The notes: generated from the sequence alone by a model not told the origin. A stretch of DNA of 39,629 bases from DATGJX01 sp035279385 (GCA_035279385.1 DATEHZ010000120.1:1-39629), one strand, 5' to 3'. Positions 21,819-31,646 are shown, numbered from the stretch's first letter. Made by a program: numbers and translations.

Positions 21819-22595
21819 ATGCAGCAGCAACAACAGCTCTCCTACGGTTCGTACCTGCAAGTCGACGAACTGCTCGGCCTGCAGCGCCGGCTCTCTTCTC
21901 CCGAGCATCACGACGAGATGCTCTTCATCATCATTCACCAGGTGTACGAACTGTGGTTCAAGCAGTTGCTGCATGAGATGGGCGCCGTCATGCGCGCTCT
22001 CGACGGCGATGAACTGCTCCCGGTGGCCAAGCACTTTCGCCGCATTCACACGATACAGCGTCTGCTCGAGCAGCAAATCGACGTGCTCGAAACGATGACT
22101 CCGCAAGAGTTTAACGCGTTCCGCGACAACCTGAATCCCGCCAGCGGCTTTCAGTCGATACAATTTCGCGAACTCGAATTTCTCTGCGGCATCCGCCGTA
22201 CCGAGACGCTCAAATACATTCAAACGAACGACGAGCAGCGCGCGCGGCTCGAGCGCCGTCTGCAGGAACCCTCGCTGTACGACAAAGTCAAAGCGGTGCT
22301 TCGCAGGCGCGGATTCGCAGCAGCCACGCACGAGGAGCTGCTGGCAACGTACAAAGCGATTTACGAGGCACCGGAAGCGGACTACGACTTGTACTTACTG
22401 CTCGAGGATCTCATCGAATTCGACGAGCGCTTTCTGCTCTGGCGCGGGCGCCACGTGCGCATGGTCGAGCGTATGATCGGTGCGAAGAAAGGCACGGGCG
22501 GCTCGCTCGGCGCCGCCTATCTCGCGCGGACGCTGGAGCACCGTTTCTTTCCCGAACTGTGGGAAGTCCGAACGATGCTGGGAGGCTCATGGTAG
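21819..22595 (+). CDS. kynA: Tryptophan 2,3-dioxygenase
   Basis: 258 residues. This haem enzyme opens the indole ring of tryptophan to N-formylkynurenine, the first step of the kynurenine pathway. Visible family residues: HHDEMLFIIIHQVYELWFKQ with Phe36 and His40 of the substrate pocket, LNPASGFQSIQFRELE with carboxylate-binding Arg117, and RHVRMVERMIGAKKGTGGS with the axial haem ligand His212, then ELWEVRTML at the end. Slightly shorter than the common 270-290 residues because of a shorter N-terminus. It overlaps the next gene, a kynureninase-like enzyme, by seven bases, which supports a pathway unit; a formamidase gene is not in the window. Confidence 0.95.
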   Translation: MQQQQQLSYGSYLQVDELLGLQRRLSSPEHHDEMLFIIIHQVYELWFKQLLHEMGAVMRALDGDELLPVAKHFRRIHTIQRLLEQQIDVLETMTPQEFNAFRDNLNPASGFQSIQFRELEFLCGIRRTETLKYIQTNDEQRARLERRLQEPSLYDKVKAVLRRRGFAAATHEELLATYKAIYEAPEADYDLYLLLEDLIEFDERFLLWRGRHVRMVERMIGAKKGTGGSLGAAYLARTLEHRFFPELWEVRTMLGGSW

Positions 22596-23752
22596 TATCG
22601 CAGGTCGCGGCGTACCGCGAACAGTTTCCGATTCTCGAGGATTCGACGTATCTGGTCAGCCATTCGATGGGCGCCGCGCCGCTGGGCGCAAAGCGCGCGC
22701 TCGAAGCATACTTCAACGAGTGGGCGAGCGAAGGGCCCGAGGCGTGGGAGCAGTGGCTTCCCGCAATCGGCGAGATCGCGGACGGCATCGGCGAGATCGT
22801 CGGCGCACCGCGCGGTTCGATCTTCCTTGGACCCAACGTATCGGTGATGCAGGCGGCGCTCGCGTCCACGCTGCGCTTCACGCCCGATCGCAACGAAGTG
22901 GTATACGAGGCGCTGCAATTCCCCTCGCTGACGTACGTCTGGACCGAGTGGCAGCGCTTCGGCGCGCAGCCGCGCATCGTGCCCTCCGACGACGGACGGA
23001 CGATTCCGACCGAGCGCATCATCGACGCAATCACGGAGCGCACCGTCATTGCCGTACTCTCGCATGCGTACTACGTTTCGGGAGCACTCGCGGACGTGCG
23101 CGCGATACAAGCGCATTGCCGCAAGACGGGCACCCTGCTCTGCGTGGACGCGTATCAAACGACGGGCGTGTATCCGTACGACGTGACCGACTGGGATTTG
23201 GACATCGTGACGGGCGGCAGCCATAAATGGTTGTGCGGCGGTCCGGGCTGCGGCTGGATCTACGTGAAACCGGAGCTGCGCGAGCAGTTCGAACCGGCGG
23301 TGACCGGTTGGATGGCGCACGCGCGGCCGTTTTCCTTCGAGCCCGCACCGATGACGTGGGCGCCGACCATGTATCGCTGGGGCACCGGAACGCCGACGAT
23401 TCCGGGGTATCTGGTTGCAAAGCCGGGACACGATCTCATCAAGCGCGTCGGCGTGAGGAACATCCGCGAACACAACGTGCGGCTGACGACGCTCATCGCG
23501 CAAAGCGCGCTGGAGCGCGGTTTTCAGGTGAACACACCGCTCGACCCGGAGAAACGCACGGGGTGGATCGGCATCGCGGTTCGACAAGATCGCCAGGACA
23601 AGGATGACACCGAGCGCCTTTATCACGAACTGATCAACCGGCGCGTCTTCGTGGATTACCGCCCGGGATGCGGTTTGCGCGTAAGCCCGCATTTCTACAC
23701 GACCGAAGACGAGATTTCGCGCTTCTTCAAAACGTTGGAGGAACTTACATAG
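22589..23752 (+). CDS. kynU: Kynureninase-like class V PLP enzyme
   Basis: 387 residues from ATG at 22589, preceded by GGAGG at 22581-22585. It is a fold-type I, class V PLP protein: VDAYQTTGVYPYDV with the Asp that contacts the pyridine N, and GGSHKWLCGGPGCGWIYV with PLP Lys213; CGLRVSPHFYTTEDEISRF closes the small domain as in kynureninases. Overlap with tryptophan dioxygenase strongly suggests cleavage of kynurenine to anthranilate and alanine. Other class V enzymes (cysteine desulfurase or aminotransferase types) look alike in these motifs, so the substrate rests on context. Confidence 0.82.
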   Translation: MVVSQVAAYREQFPILEDSTYLVSHSMGAAPLGAKRALEAYFNEWASEGPEAWEQWLPAIGEIADGIGEIVGAPRGSIFLGPNVSVMQAALASTLRFTPDRNEVVYEALQFPSLTYVWTEWQRFGAQPRIVPSDDGRTIPTERIIDAITERTVIAVLSHAYYVSGALADVRAIQAHCRKTGTLLCVDAYQTTGVYPYDVTDWDLDIVTGGSHKWLCGGPGCGWIYVKPELREQFEPAVTGWMAHARPFSFEPAPMTWAPTMYRWGTGTPTIPGYLVAKPGHDLIKRVGVRNIREHNVRLTTLIAQSALERGFQVNTPLDPEKRTGWIGIAVRQDRQDKDDTERLYHELINRRVFVDYRPGCGLRVSPHFYTTEDEISRFFKTLEELT

Positions 23753-23763
23753 CCGCTGCGTCG

Positions 23764-25104
23764 ATGATCGTCGACCACCGCAACGTAGGCGCCGCATTCC
23801 GGCGCCTTTCGCTTCCCATTGCGGTGCAGATGATCGGCGATCAGCTGCTCGGTATCGTCGACACGATCGCCATCGGCACGCTGGGCGCCGTCGCGCTTGC
23901 GGGCGCCACTGCGGCGACGACGGCCATGCTCGCGCTCGCATTTGCTATTTTCGGATTTCTGAACGGTCTGGGCATCATCGCGGCGCAGCGCATCGGCGCG
24001 CACGATTTAACGGGGTTTGCCCGAGCCGTCCGCGCCGCTGCCGTCGTTCCGGTGCTCGGCGCGCTGGTCTGTGCGATCGCGAGCATTCCGCTCGCCGCAA
24101 CGGTCGTGGGCGAGATGGTGGGGCATCTGCCGAGCGCGCACGCGAGCGCGGTCTATTTAATTATCCGCTGCTTCTCGATGATTCCCATGTCGATTTCGGG
24201 GACGCTGATCGTCGGTTTGGGTGCCGCGGGAAATCGCGCGCTCGGCGTCATCGTGCTTGCCGTCGTCAACCTCGTGCACATTCCGCTTTTGCTCGTTCTC
24301 GCGCTGGGATACGTCACGCATCACCCGCTCGGCATCGAAGGCGCGGGCATCTCGTCGCTGCTTTCCGAAACCATCGCGGCGGCGTACGCCGTCGTGTACG
24401 TCTACCGCAGGCCGATATACCGGATCTTCGAGAGCCTGACAATCGACTTTCGCCTCGCGCTCGAATGCGCGCGCCTCGGCCTGCCGGAAGCGGTGTTCCT
24501 GTTTGCGGTGATCGCGCCGGACTCGTTCATCGTCGCAATGCTCGCACCGCTCGGCGCGATTGCAATCTCGGCGTTCCGCGCGCTCAACGTCGTCTCCGAT
24601 CTCACCTTCGCGGTGCCGAGCCCGATGCAATCGGCAGTGCAAACCGTGGTCGGACAGCGGCTCGGCGCGGGGGACGTGGAGGGTGCGCGCTGGTTCTTCG
24701 CGCGCTCGCGCGGATTCGCGTTCTGGATCACGACGGCCACGGGGGCGCTAACCGCGCTTCTCGCGTGGCCGCTCGCCTATCTGTTTACGCTCAATGCCGT
24801 CGTCGCAAGCGCCGCCGCATTACCGCTCGCGCTGCAGATGGCGACGCTGCCCATCAAAGGCTGGGCGATGGTCTCGATGGCGCCGATCCGTGCGGCAGGC
24901 GACACGCGTTTTTCGATGACGGTCGGCATCGTCTCGAGCGTGCTCGTGATTCCGCTTTCGTTCGTCTTCATCAAGGTACTGCACATCGGGCTGCTCGGCG
25001 TGCCGATTGCGTGGGTCGTGGCTTGGTTCGCGCGCCTGGTGTTGACCGTCATCAAATTGCGCGACGACTCCTGGACGCGGCGCAAGCTCATTATGTCGCC
25101 GTGA
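23764..25104 (+). CDS. MATE-family multidrug/metabolite exporter
   Basis: 446 residues with about 12 membrane helices in two similar halves. Each half begins with the MATE pattern: RRLSLPIAVQMIGDQLLGIVDTIAIGTLGAVALAG, and in the second half LECARLGLPEAVFLFAVIAPDSFIVAMLAPLGAIAIS. MATE proteins export organic cations or metabolites with Na+ or H+ antiport. The ATG at 23764 starts 11 bases after the kynureninase-like stop, so the transporter is probably in the same unit and might export a kynurenine-pathway product; this is inferred. Convergent with the inositol phosphatase gene. Confidence 0.9.
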   Translation: MIVDHRNVGAAFRRLSLPIAVQMIGDQLLGIVDTIAIGTLGAVALAGATAATTAMLALAFAIFGFLNGLGIIAAQRIGAHDLTGFARAVRAAAVVPVLGALVCAIASIPLAATVVGEMVGHLPSAHASAVYLIIRCFSMIPMSISGTLIVGLGAAGNRALGVIVLAVVNLVHIPLLLVLALGYVTHHPLGIEGAGISSLLSETIAAAYAVVYVYRRPIYRIFESLTIDFRLALECARLGLPEAVFLFAVIAPDSFIVAMLAPLGAIAISAFRALNVVSDLTFAVPSPMQSAVQTVVGQRLGAGDVEGARWFFARSRGFAFWITTATGALTALLAWPLAYLFTLNAVVASAAALPLALQMATLPIKGWAMVSMAPIRAAGDTRFSMTVGIVSSVLVIPLSFVFIKVLHIGLLGVPIAWVVAWFARLVLTVIKLRDDSWTRRKLIMSP

Positions 25105-25116
25105 GCGTATCGGAAT

Positions 25117-25872
25117 TTAAAAGATCGCCAGCAGTTCTTCGTGAATGCGCCCGTTGGTAGCGAGAACCGAGCGCCCCGCGAGATCGAACTCCGGCGCGTC
25201 AGTCGCGCTCACCGTGCCGCCCGCTTCACGCACGAGCAGCACGCCCGCGGCCATGTCCCACGGCGCCAAATCGAACTCCCAGAACCCGTCGAAGCGCCCC
25301 ATGGCGGTATACGCCAGATCGAGCGCTGCCGCGCCGTCACGGCGCACGGCTTGTGCGCGATGCGAGGCTTCGGCGAAATACGGCGCATTGGTTTCATAGT
25401 CGTACGGTTTGAAACCGGTCACGACCATCGCGTGCGCGAGCGACGCGATTTCGGAAACGTGCATCGGTTCGCCGTTTCGAAATGCGCCCGCGCCGCGCTC
25501 GGCGGTGAAGAGTTCGTTCATAAGCGGCGCGTAGACGACGCCCGCCCGAATCTCACCGTCGCGCTCGTACCCAATCGAGATGCAGAACAGCGGATAGCCG
25601 TGCGCGTAGTTCGTCGTGCCGTCGAGCGGATCGACGATCCAGCGTTCCCGCTCGTCACCGCGATAGACGCCGCCTTCTTCTCCGAGAATCGCCGCGCTGG
25701 GATAATCCCGGCGCAGGCGTTCGACGATGACCCGCTCGCTCGCGCGATCTGCAAGCGTGACGAGATCCGCCCGCCGTCCCTTCTCCTGGATGCCCAGAGG
25801 CCGGTGCAGGTGCTCGAGAAGCACCGCACCGGCCTCGTGCGCAGCAGCAACAGCGCTCGCTAGAGCATTCAT
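25117..25872 (-). CDS. suhB: Inositol monophosphatase family protein
   Basis: 251 residues. Motifs of the lithium-sensitive Mg2+-dependent phosphatase fold: ILGEEGG (Glu65 and Glu66), IVDPLDGTTNYAHG with metal ligands Asp81 and Asp84, and LAPWDMAAGVLLVREAGG with Asp206. These enzymes hydrolyse inositol phosphates, fructose 1,6-bisphosphate, histidinol phosphate or 3'-phosphoadenosine phosphate in different lineages; the substrate is not decided by motifs. It begins two bases after the end of the large adhesin gene and reads in the same direction, so it may be read through from the fibre operon or have its own promoter inside it. Confidence 0.92.
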   Translation of the reverse strand: MNALASAVAAAHEAGAVLLEHLHRPLGIQEKGRRADLVTLADRASERVIVERLRRDYPSAAILGEEGGVYRGDERERWIVDPLDGTTNYAHGYPLFCISIGYERDGEIRAGVVYAPLMNELFTAERGAGAFRNGEPMHVSEIASLAHAMVVTGFKPYDYETNAPYFAEASHRAQAVRRDGAAALDLAYTAMGRFDGFWEFDLAPWDMAAGVLLVREAGGTVSATDAPEFDLAGRSVLATNGRIHEELLAIF

Positions 25873-25874
25873 GA

Positions 25875-28800
25875 CTAGTTTGCGATAAACGTGTATGTCA
25901 CGGTCGACGTACTGGGCGACGTGTTGCCGCCGGCCGGAATAAGGACTCTATAGTTGTTTGAGAACTCGAACGGAAGACGTGTTGCCGCCGTGCCGCCGGC
26001 CGAGCTTCCGATAACCAGACCCGAGCTTGCGCTCGTGGTGACCGGGATGGCGGTGTAGGCCGTCGTGCCGTACGTTGTACCCGTTTGGGGCTGGTAACTA
26101 ATGCAACCGCTGCCGGTCGGACATCCGCTGCTCGACGAATTGTCAACCGAGGTCTGCAAGTAGCTCGCAGCCGTGGGGTTGCCGGCGTTTTGTTGCGTGA
26201 CGTACACGGTCCAGCCCTCCGGGGTCGACGCGTTGGTGTAAACGTCCAGGAGAACGACGTCGGTTCCCGTCGCACTGCCGCCCGCGGCGATCGTTCCGAA
26301 GTTGATCGTATTGCTGGCTGGGATGAACGTGCACGTCGGACAGCTATACGCGTATGCGTACCCGTGCATGTTTTGCGCGGGCGCCACGGTGACGACGAGC
26401 GACGCACCAAGCACGATCTGCACGTACTGATCGCCGACCCAGGCCTCGGATGCGCCAATCGTACCGTTCACGATCGCGGGGAACTGGTATTGATCGTTGA
26501 CGGTGTACGGCGCCTTTGCCGAAAACGAAATGGTTAGCGTCGAGCTCGGCGGTATCGAACAGCTGCCGCCGCCGATGGTTATCGTGCCGTTTGCACCGGC
26601 AGTTGTAGCGCTGCCGTTGTTCGCCGACGTCGAAATCGTGCAGCCGTACGTCGTGCCGCTAATCGCCGGCGCACCGGTGATGGTCCATGCGGTACCGTCG
26701 CTCGGGAGCGCACCGCTGGAATCCTTACCCGGAACCGTTATCGTCGCGGACGTGAGGTTGTGGCCGGCTCCGCTGGTATTCGTGATCGTGTACACGTACG
26801 AGTTGCCGTACGTAGTGTTCGAGTCGGTACTAATTTGCGGCGTCGTATTGGCGGGCACGCTCGACGGCGAACCATACGTGCCGACTCGTGAGAAGCCCGA
26901 GGTCGCAGACGTCGCCGCTACCGTCAAGGAAAACGTCGTGGACTTGGACCAGCCGTTGCCGTCGGCGCCGTGCGCGTAAACGGCACTCGTAATCGTGCCG
27001 GCGGTGCTGGGCGTCGTAACCGGCGCGTTGAACGAGAACGTCGAACCCGGCGAGAGCGCGTACTGCTCCGCAGCTGCCGTACAGCCGCCGCCTCCGGCGC
27101 CGGCGTAGCGCGGCAGCGAATTTGTCGTGGTCGACGTGGGATTCGTCAACGGACCGTTCGCCGGCGAATACTGCGCGGTGCACAACCCGAACCAATAGTC
27201 AACCGTAGTGCCGCCTCCGACGCCCGGTGAAACGTAGCCCAGATAGCTCCAGCCGGTGGTGAGACCCGTCGGCGCAAATCCCGCGGTTCCTAAATACGTG
27301 CTGTTCGGGAACTCGAAGAGCACTGCATCAACGAAATCCGGATTCGTATCCTGCGCCGTCGACGTATTCTTCAGCGAAATATTCACCGTATTGGACGTGC
27401 TCGTACCCTCCGACGTAGGGTTGAACAGCGGCGTCATATAGGACGCGTTCAGCGAATATGCTCCAAGAGCAAGCGCATCGATAGTCGTCTGCGTCGGAGC
27501 CGTCGAGCTGACCGGAATCGTATTGAGATACGGCGACGTACAGCACGTCGCGTCCGGCGTGAGCGAATACGTCACCGGATTATAGACGAGCTCGGAGACT
27601 TCGGCAAAACCGAAGGACGACGACGGCAAATTTTGCACGTCGATATAAACCGTTTGACTAGCGCCGAGCTGAATGCCCGGATTGACACCTACGGGTTTGA
27701 TGCAGAAATTCGCACCTGCGGGGCATTTGCCGCTCGTCGTATCTTGCGCCCAGCAGGTGTTGCCGCCGGAGCAGAGGCTGCCTCCCGAGGCGCTGTCGGC
27801 ATCGACGCTCCAAACGGTCGTGCCGGCACCGGCGTAGGTTGACGGCAGGGTGAAGGCAATGCCCGTAATCGTGCCGTTCGTCGAATTGTTCGTGACCTTT
27901 ACGCAATACACGTCGGCTTGGCCGCTGCTCGGGCTGAACGGCTCGTTGCTGGCGTACAACGCTTGCGTGAGATTCGTGAAATACCCGTGCTGCTCGCGGC
28001 CGCCGTACCCGCTGGACGAAGGCGTGCACGGCGCGGTGACCGTACCGCTGAAACCGCTCGAACAACCGGTGCTCCCACATCCGGACGGCACGATGCCCAG
28101 GTGCGCGAACGAGCCGGTTCCGGTGTACGTGTTGCCGTTGCTGTTCGTGAAGTAATTGAGCACCGTCGATTGCGCCGATCCGTAGCCGGACCACGTCTGG
28201 CCGTCCGCCGGCAGAATCGACGTCGGAGCCTGACAGTTGCCGCCGGTGCAATTGGAGGATCCCGGCGGCGGATAGAACGTTATGCCCGGAACCGTGATGC
28301 TCCCATTCACCGGGAGCGACTGAGAGCCGCTCGGCGAGCTGCACGTCGTTCCCCACGACGTCGGGCAAACCTCGAGCGTGGTATACGCGTTGGCGCCGCC
28401 GTTGTTTTGCAGCTCGTATACGTACCAGGTTTGGCCCGCACTGTCCTTAACCGTTTGCGTGCAAGAAAGCCCGCACGAAAGCGTCAGATACGAACCATCG
28501 CCGCTCGTGCCGCTGTTCGCGGTGCTATACATGAGCGCGGAGACCGTATCGCCGTTACCTGCGCCGTAATATGTATCGCCGTCGTTGAGGAAGTAGATCC
28601 CTCCGGGCGCGCTCGCGCCCTTGGGAACGACGAGCGACGTGCCGAGATTCGTACTGCCGGTGGAGTCCGTGAAATTCGTCGTGACGTGATAGCCTAAAAT
28701 CTGGAACGCTTGCGAGGCTACCATCGTACACGGCGATCCGCTCGAGAAATCGCAGACCTGCACGGTGTACGTGTTCGGCGCGAAGTAGTCGGGCTGTTCC

Positions 28801-30236
28801 GAGGACACGTTACTGTGCGTGATGCCGATCGAGGAGCTCGTGGCCGTCCAGCACGTGAATTTTTCAGTTCCGCTGCTATAGTCCTGATAGACGCGTCCCT
28901 GCGGGTCGGCGAACGAGAAGCAGTATTTGTGGTTTACCGTCAATCCCGTATAATTCTGAACGATATTCAGCGTCGAGGCGTCAGCGGTATTATCGAACGC
29001 GAACCGCGTCGACGGGGTGCCCGTCGGAGCCGGAGCGGGCGATGCATTGCCGCCTACACCCTGCAGGGTGACTCCGATTGCGGAACTGCTGTTCGTGAGT
29101 GAGATCTGCGTTTGTGCGACGCGCTTGCCGGCCGTTTGATCGTATGCGACCAGCGAATAAGTGCCCGTTGTGAGCGCCGTCCAGTTCGTACCGGCGCCGA
29201 AGGTCCACTGCATGTAAAGGTTGCCGCTGCTGAGCGCTTTGACGCCGGTGATCGACATAGGGTTGCATAACCCGGCGGACGCACCCGCCGGCGTCGGACC
29301 TATCACACCGGTACACGATGCGTTTACGGACGTGTTTTCGATATAGATTGCGTAGACGTCGGAGTACTGCGCGTTTCCGATCGTCATGTACACCGTGTTC
29401 GTGCCCGAGGGCGGAACCGCGAACGACGTCGTCGGATTCAGGCGCTGCGTATCGGAAAAGGTTTCCAATGCACTGGCCGAGCCGACGGTGATGTAGACGA
29501 CGGCAACCCAGGCGGCCTGCGTGACGTCGTACGACGCAAGCACGACGGTGCCCGCGTTGCTCAGAGTCAACTGCCGCGCGGGGCCATACGTGCAGGTCGA
29601 CGCGCTGCTGCAGGTGTACGGACTTCCGGCCGCAGGCGTCGTCGTGCTGGGGACGTAGGTAGGGCCGATCGTTTGCGCCGTTGCGCTGTTCGCGTCGATG
29701 TAATAGTCCTGGAACGTGTCGGTACGCGTGATCGACGTCGTGCCGGTTATGCAGTTTGCGCTGCTGTTGCTCGGGTTGCAGTATGCGAGCTGAAAATCGA
29801 TCGTGCAGCCGATATTGAAAATGTATCCGACGGTCGAAGAACACCCGCTCATTGTCGTATACATGATCGAGGCGTCCGTCGCAGCCATCGGATGCCGCCC
29901 GCCCGCGGCCATCGTATTCGCAGCGGTCTTCGCAGGAAGTGCGGGCAGCGCACTCAACGGAATCTTTGGCCCAAGACGGGAGTTGAGCAACGCGTTCATC
30001 GAACCGGCGCCGCCGTTTGCGGGAGCCGGCGTCGCGCCCGGCTTCGCGCCGGTATTTGCGGCTTGCGTCGGCAGCGCGAGAGGCGGCGGCAGCGTGGGAT
30101 GCGGGCGCACCGTCGGCCGCTGCACCGGATCGTCGATGGGGTGAACCGGCACGCTCTGCGCGAACGATACCGCGGCCGCGATGGTAACGAACAGCAGCGT
30201 CGCGAGAACAGAGCGCAAATTCACGTTACGCCGCAT
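25875..30236 (-). CDS. Giant secreted beta-rich adhesin-like protein
   Basis: 1453 residues. A signal peptide (residues 1-26, ending AVSFAQ), a Pro-rich linker (about 30-80), then many beta-sandwich-like segments rich in Thr, Ser, Gly, Asn and Tyr. There are some 40 Cys, mostly as closely spaced pairs (for example CTGGNC, CPTC, CPTGSGC), suggesting numerous small disulfide loops, as expected for an envelope-exposed protein. The last residues follow the pattern IPA, 12 residues, YT, FIAN, shared with the three smaller subunits of the operon. The ATG overlaps the stop of the preceding subunit by one base (TGATG). Probably the tip or wall adhesin of a surface fibre; no ligand-binding domain was recognised. 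Confidence 0.82.
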   Translation of the reverse strand: MRRNVNLRSVLATLLFVTIAAAVSFAQSVPVHPIDDPVQRPTVRPHPTLPPPLALPTQAANTGAKPGATPAPANGGAGSMNALLNSRLGPKIPLSALPALPAKTAANTMAAGGRHPMAATDASIMYTTMSGCSSTVGYIFNIGCTIDFQLAYCNPSNSSANCITGTTSITRTDTFQDYYIDANSATAQTIGPTYVPSTTTPAAGSPYTCSSASTCTYGPARQLTLSNAGTVVLASYDVTQAAWVAVVYITVGSASALETFSDTQRLNPTTSFAVPPSGTNTVYMTIGNAQYSDVYAIYIENTSVNASCTGVIGPTPAGASAGLCNPMSITGVKALSSGNLYMQWTFGAGTNWTALTTGTYSLVAYDQTAGKRVAQTQISLTNSSSAIGVTLQGVGGNASPAPAPTGTPSTRFAFDNTADASTLNIVQNYTGLTVNHKYCFSFADPQGRVYQDYSSGTEKFTCWTATSSSIGITHSNVSSEQPDYFAPNTYTVQVCDFSSGSPCTMVASQAFQILGYHVTTNFTDSTGSTNLGTSLVVPKGASAPGGIYFLNDGDTYYGAGNGDTVSALMYSTANSGTSGDGSYLTLSCGLSCTQTVKDSAGQTWYVYELQNNGGANAYTTLEVCPTSWGTTCSSPSGSQSLPVNGSITVPGITFYPPPGSSNCTGGNCQAPTSILPADGQTWSGYGSAQSTVLNYFTNSNGNTYTGTGSFAHLGIVPSGCGSTGCSSGFSGTVTAPCTPSSSGYGGREQHGYFTNLTQALYASNEPFSPSSGQADVYCVKVTNNSTNGTITGIAFTLPSTYAGAGTTVWSVDADSASGGSLCSGGNTCWAQDTTSGKCPAGANFCIKPVGVNPGIQLGASQTVYIDVQNLPSSSFGFAEVSELVYNPVTYSLTPDATCCTSPYLNTIPVSSTAPTQTTIDALALGAYSLNASYMTPLFNPTSEGTSTSNTVNISLKNTSTAQDTNPDFVDAVLFEFPNSTYLGTAGFAPTGLTTGWSYLGYVSPGVGGGTTVDYWFGLCTAQYSPANGPLTNPTSTTTNSLPRYAGAGGGGCTAAAEQYALSPGSTFSFNAPVTTPSTAGTITSAVYAHGADGNGWSKSTTFSLTVAATSATSGFSRVGTYGSPSSVPANTTPQISTDSNTTYGNSYVYTITNTSGAGHNLTSATITVPGKDSSGALPSDGTAWTITGAPAISGTTYGCTISTSANNGSATTAGANGTITIGGGSCSIPPSSTLTISFSAKAPYTVNDQYQFPAIVNGTIGASEAWVGDQYVQIVLGASLVVTVAPAQNMHGYAYAYSCPTCTFIPASNTINFGTIAAGGSATGTDVVLLDVYTNASTPEGWTVYVTQQNAGNPTAASYLQTSVDNSSSSGCPTGSGCISYQPQTGTTYGTTAYTAIPVTTSASSGLVIGSSAGGTAATRLPFEFSNNYRVLIPAGGNTSPSTSTVTYTFIAN

Positions 30237-30955
30237 CAGAAGTACAACGTATAGATAGCGTTGCTGCTATACGTCCCTTGCGGCGTGGTAGCCGGGATGG
30301 CCACTTGTAAATCGACGCAGTAGTTCTTCATTCCGCCACCCGAGGAGAGCACTGTCCACGCACTCGGGTACACGACGAACGGCGTAAACGACGGATTCGG
30401 TGATGACGGCGGCGATGGATAGGAGTTGTTGGAAAGACCGTTGCCCGGGAAGATCGAACCGTCAAAGTCGGCCGATAGGCCTTGCCGGAGCGTCCACGAC
30501 GTGATTGCCGTGTCGACTTTCACTTGGTAGATGCATGAAATTTTTACCGTCGTGCCGGCCATACCGCTCAGCGTCGCGCTTGGATAATTCGACGTAAGCA
30601 GCGTCGCATTCGGATTCGGCGAAACCTTGGCTTGAACTTTGAGCGCACTTTGCGCAGACGCTTGCGCGACCACGTTTTGCAGATCGATTACCGTCGAGTC
30701 CACGTCTTGGGCCGAGCCGCGCGCGTGCAACGCAAATTTCGCCACGATCGGCAGACGATCCAGACGCGGCGCCTGTTCTACGCGCGCCACCGTCCGCGGA
30801 ACGTACACGATTGGGGTCGGCGTGACATTGACGATGATGGTCACGCCAATCTGCGCACGCTGTGACTGGATAAGCGCCTGCGAAGGACGCGACCACGCGA
30901 CGGCGATGAGAGCCGCGCCCAGCAGGGTAAAGAAAATTTTCTGCAAGCGGCTCAT
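30236..30955 (-). CDS. Fibre-operon subunit C
   Basis: 239 residues from ATG at 30955. A signal peptide (MSRLQKIFFTLLGAALIAVAWSRPSQA) is followed by an Ala/Val-rich region with TIIVNVTPTPIVYVPRT, then a beta-rich second half with two Cys (KISCIYQVK, NYCVDLQV). The C-terminus AIPATTPQGTYSSNAIYTLYF fits Pro-Ala, 12 residues, Tyr-Thr. The gene overlaps its upstream neighbour as ATGA and the adhesin as TGATG, so expression ratios are likely fixed. By context a minor subunit or adaptor of the fibre. Not similar to any named family by eye. Confidence 0.72.
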   Translation of the reverse strand: MSRLQKIFFTLLGAALIAVAWSRPSQALIQSQRAQIGVTIIVNVTPTPIVYVPRTVARVEQAPRLDRLPIVAKFALHARGSAQDVDSTVIDLQNVVAQASAQSALKVQAKVSPNPNATLLTSNYPSATLSGMAGTTVKISCIYQVKVDTAITSWTLRQGLSADFDGSIFPGNGLSNNSYPSPPSSPNPSFTPFVVYPSAWTVLSSGGGMKNYCVDLQVAIPATTPQGTYSSNAIYTLYF

Positions 30956-31608
30956 TGCGGCACCACGGTGTAGACGATCCATGCGAAATAGCTGACCGCG
31001 GCGGCGGACGCCGGAACCTTCAATTCATAGTCCTGATAGTAATCGTTCGTCGCCGTTGCAGAGGTAAACATCGGCGCCGGGTAGGTTGCATACGCAATCC
31101 TCGGCGCCGTGTTCGGATCCGGTACTGCAGGGGTCACCGAGCCGCTCGTCACGTTGAAAGCCAGTCCCGGCGAAAAACCCGTATTCGAATCGGTCGTTGC
31201 GCCGGACGGCAGATAATAGAGCGTTTGCGAGAGCGGCATCGTGTTTCCGGCTCCATCCGTGAAATCGGCAGCGCCTTCGCCATAGACGTTGAAGCCGTTA
31301 CCGTCATTCGTAACGACCTGCACGTGCGCGGCATATTTGTAGAGGTACGAGCTGCCCTGCTGTACGGTGCCGAAGTCCACGACGCAGCCTTTCAAGCATG
31401 CAGTCGAACCCGGTGAGGGCGCAGGCTGCGTTCCAAAGGTGGCGAGCACGGGGCCGTAACCGCTGTTGTAATTCGGAATCAGCGAAAATTTCACAACACC
31501 GGTGACGTACCAATTTACGTTCACCGTGCCCGTAGACGCTGCCGCGGGTAACGTCCCAAGAGCTGCCGTCGCAAGGACGAACAGCCAAGAGCCAATCCAG
31601 GCTCGCAC
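30952..31608 (-). CDS. Fibre-operon subunit B (pilin-like)
   Basis: 218 residues from GTG at 31608. A signal peptide (MRAWIGSWLFVLATAALGTLPAAA) is followed by STGTVNVNWYVTGVVKFSL, closely matching the N-terminus of subunit A (SSPTVNVNWNTTASGSITL). One Cys pair (ACLKGC), then a single beta-sandwich-like domain. It ends KVPASAAAVSYFAWIVYTVVPQ, the shared Pro-Ala, 12 residues, Tyr-Thr signature. The matched N-terminal strand and C-terminal strand are what would be expected for donor-strand-exchange subunits. Paralogue of subunit A with different spacing; perhaps a minor or terminating pilin. Confidence 0.75.
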   Translation of the reverse strand: MRAWIGSWLFVLATAALGTLPAAASTGTVNVNWYVTGVVKFSLIPNYNSGYGPVLATFGTQPAPSPGSTACLKGCVVDFGTVQQGSSYLYKYAAHVQVVTNDGNGFNVYGEGAADFTDGAGNTMPLSQTLYYLPSGATTDSNTGFSPGLAFNVTSGSVTPAVPDPNTAPRIAYATYPAPMFTSATATNDYYQDYELKVPASAAAVSYFAWIVYTVVPQ

Positions 31609-31646
31609 TGCTCACACTCCTTTGTCGCAGAAACGCTGACGCGTTC

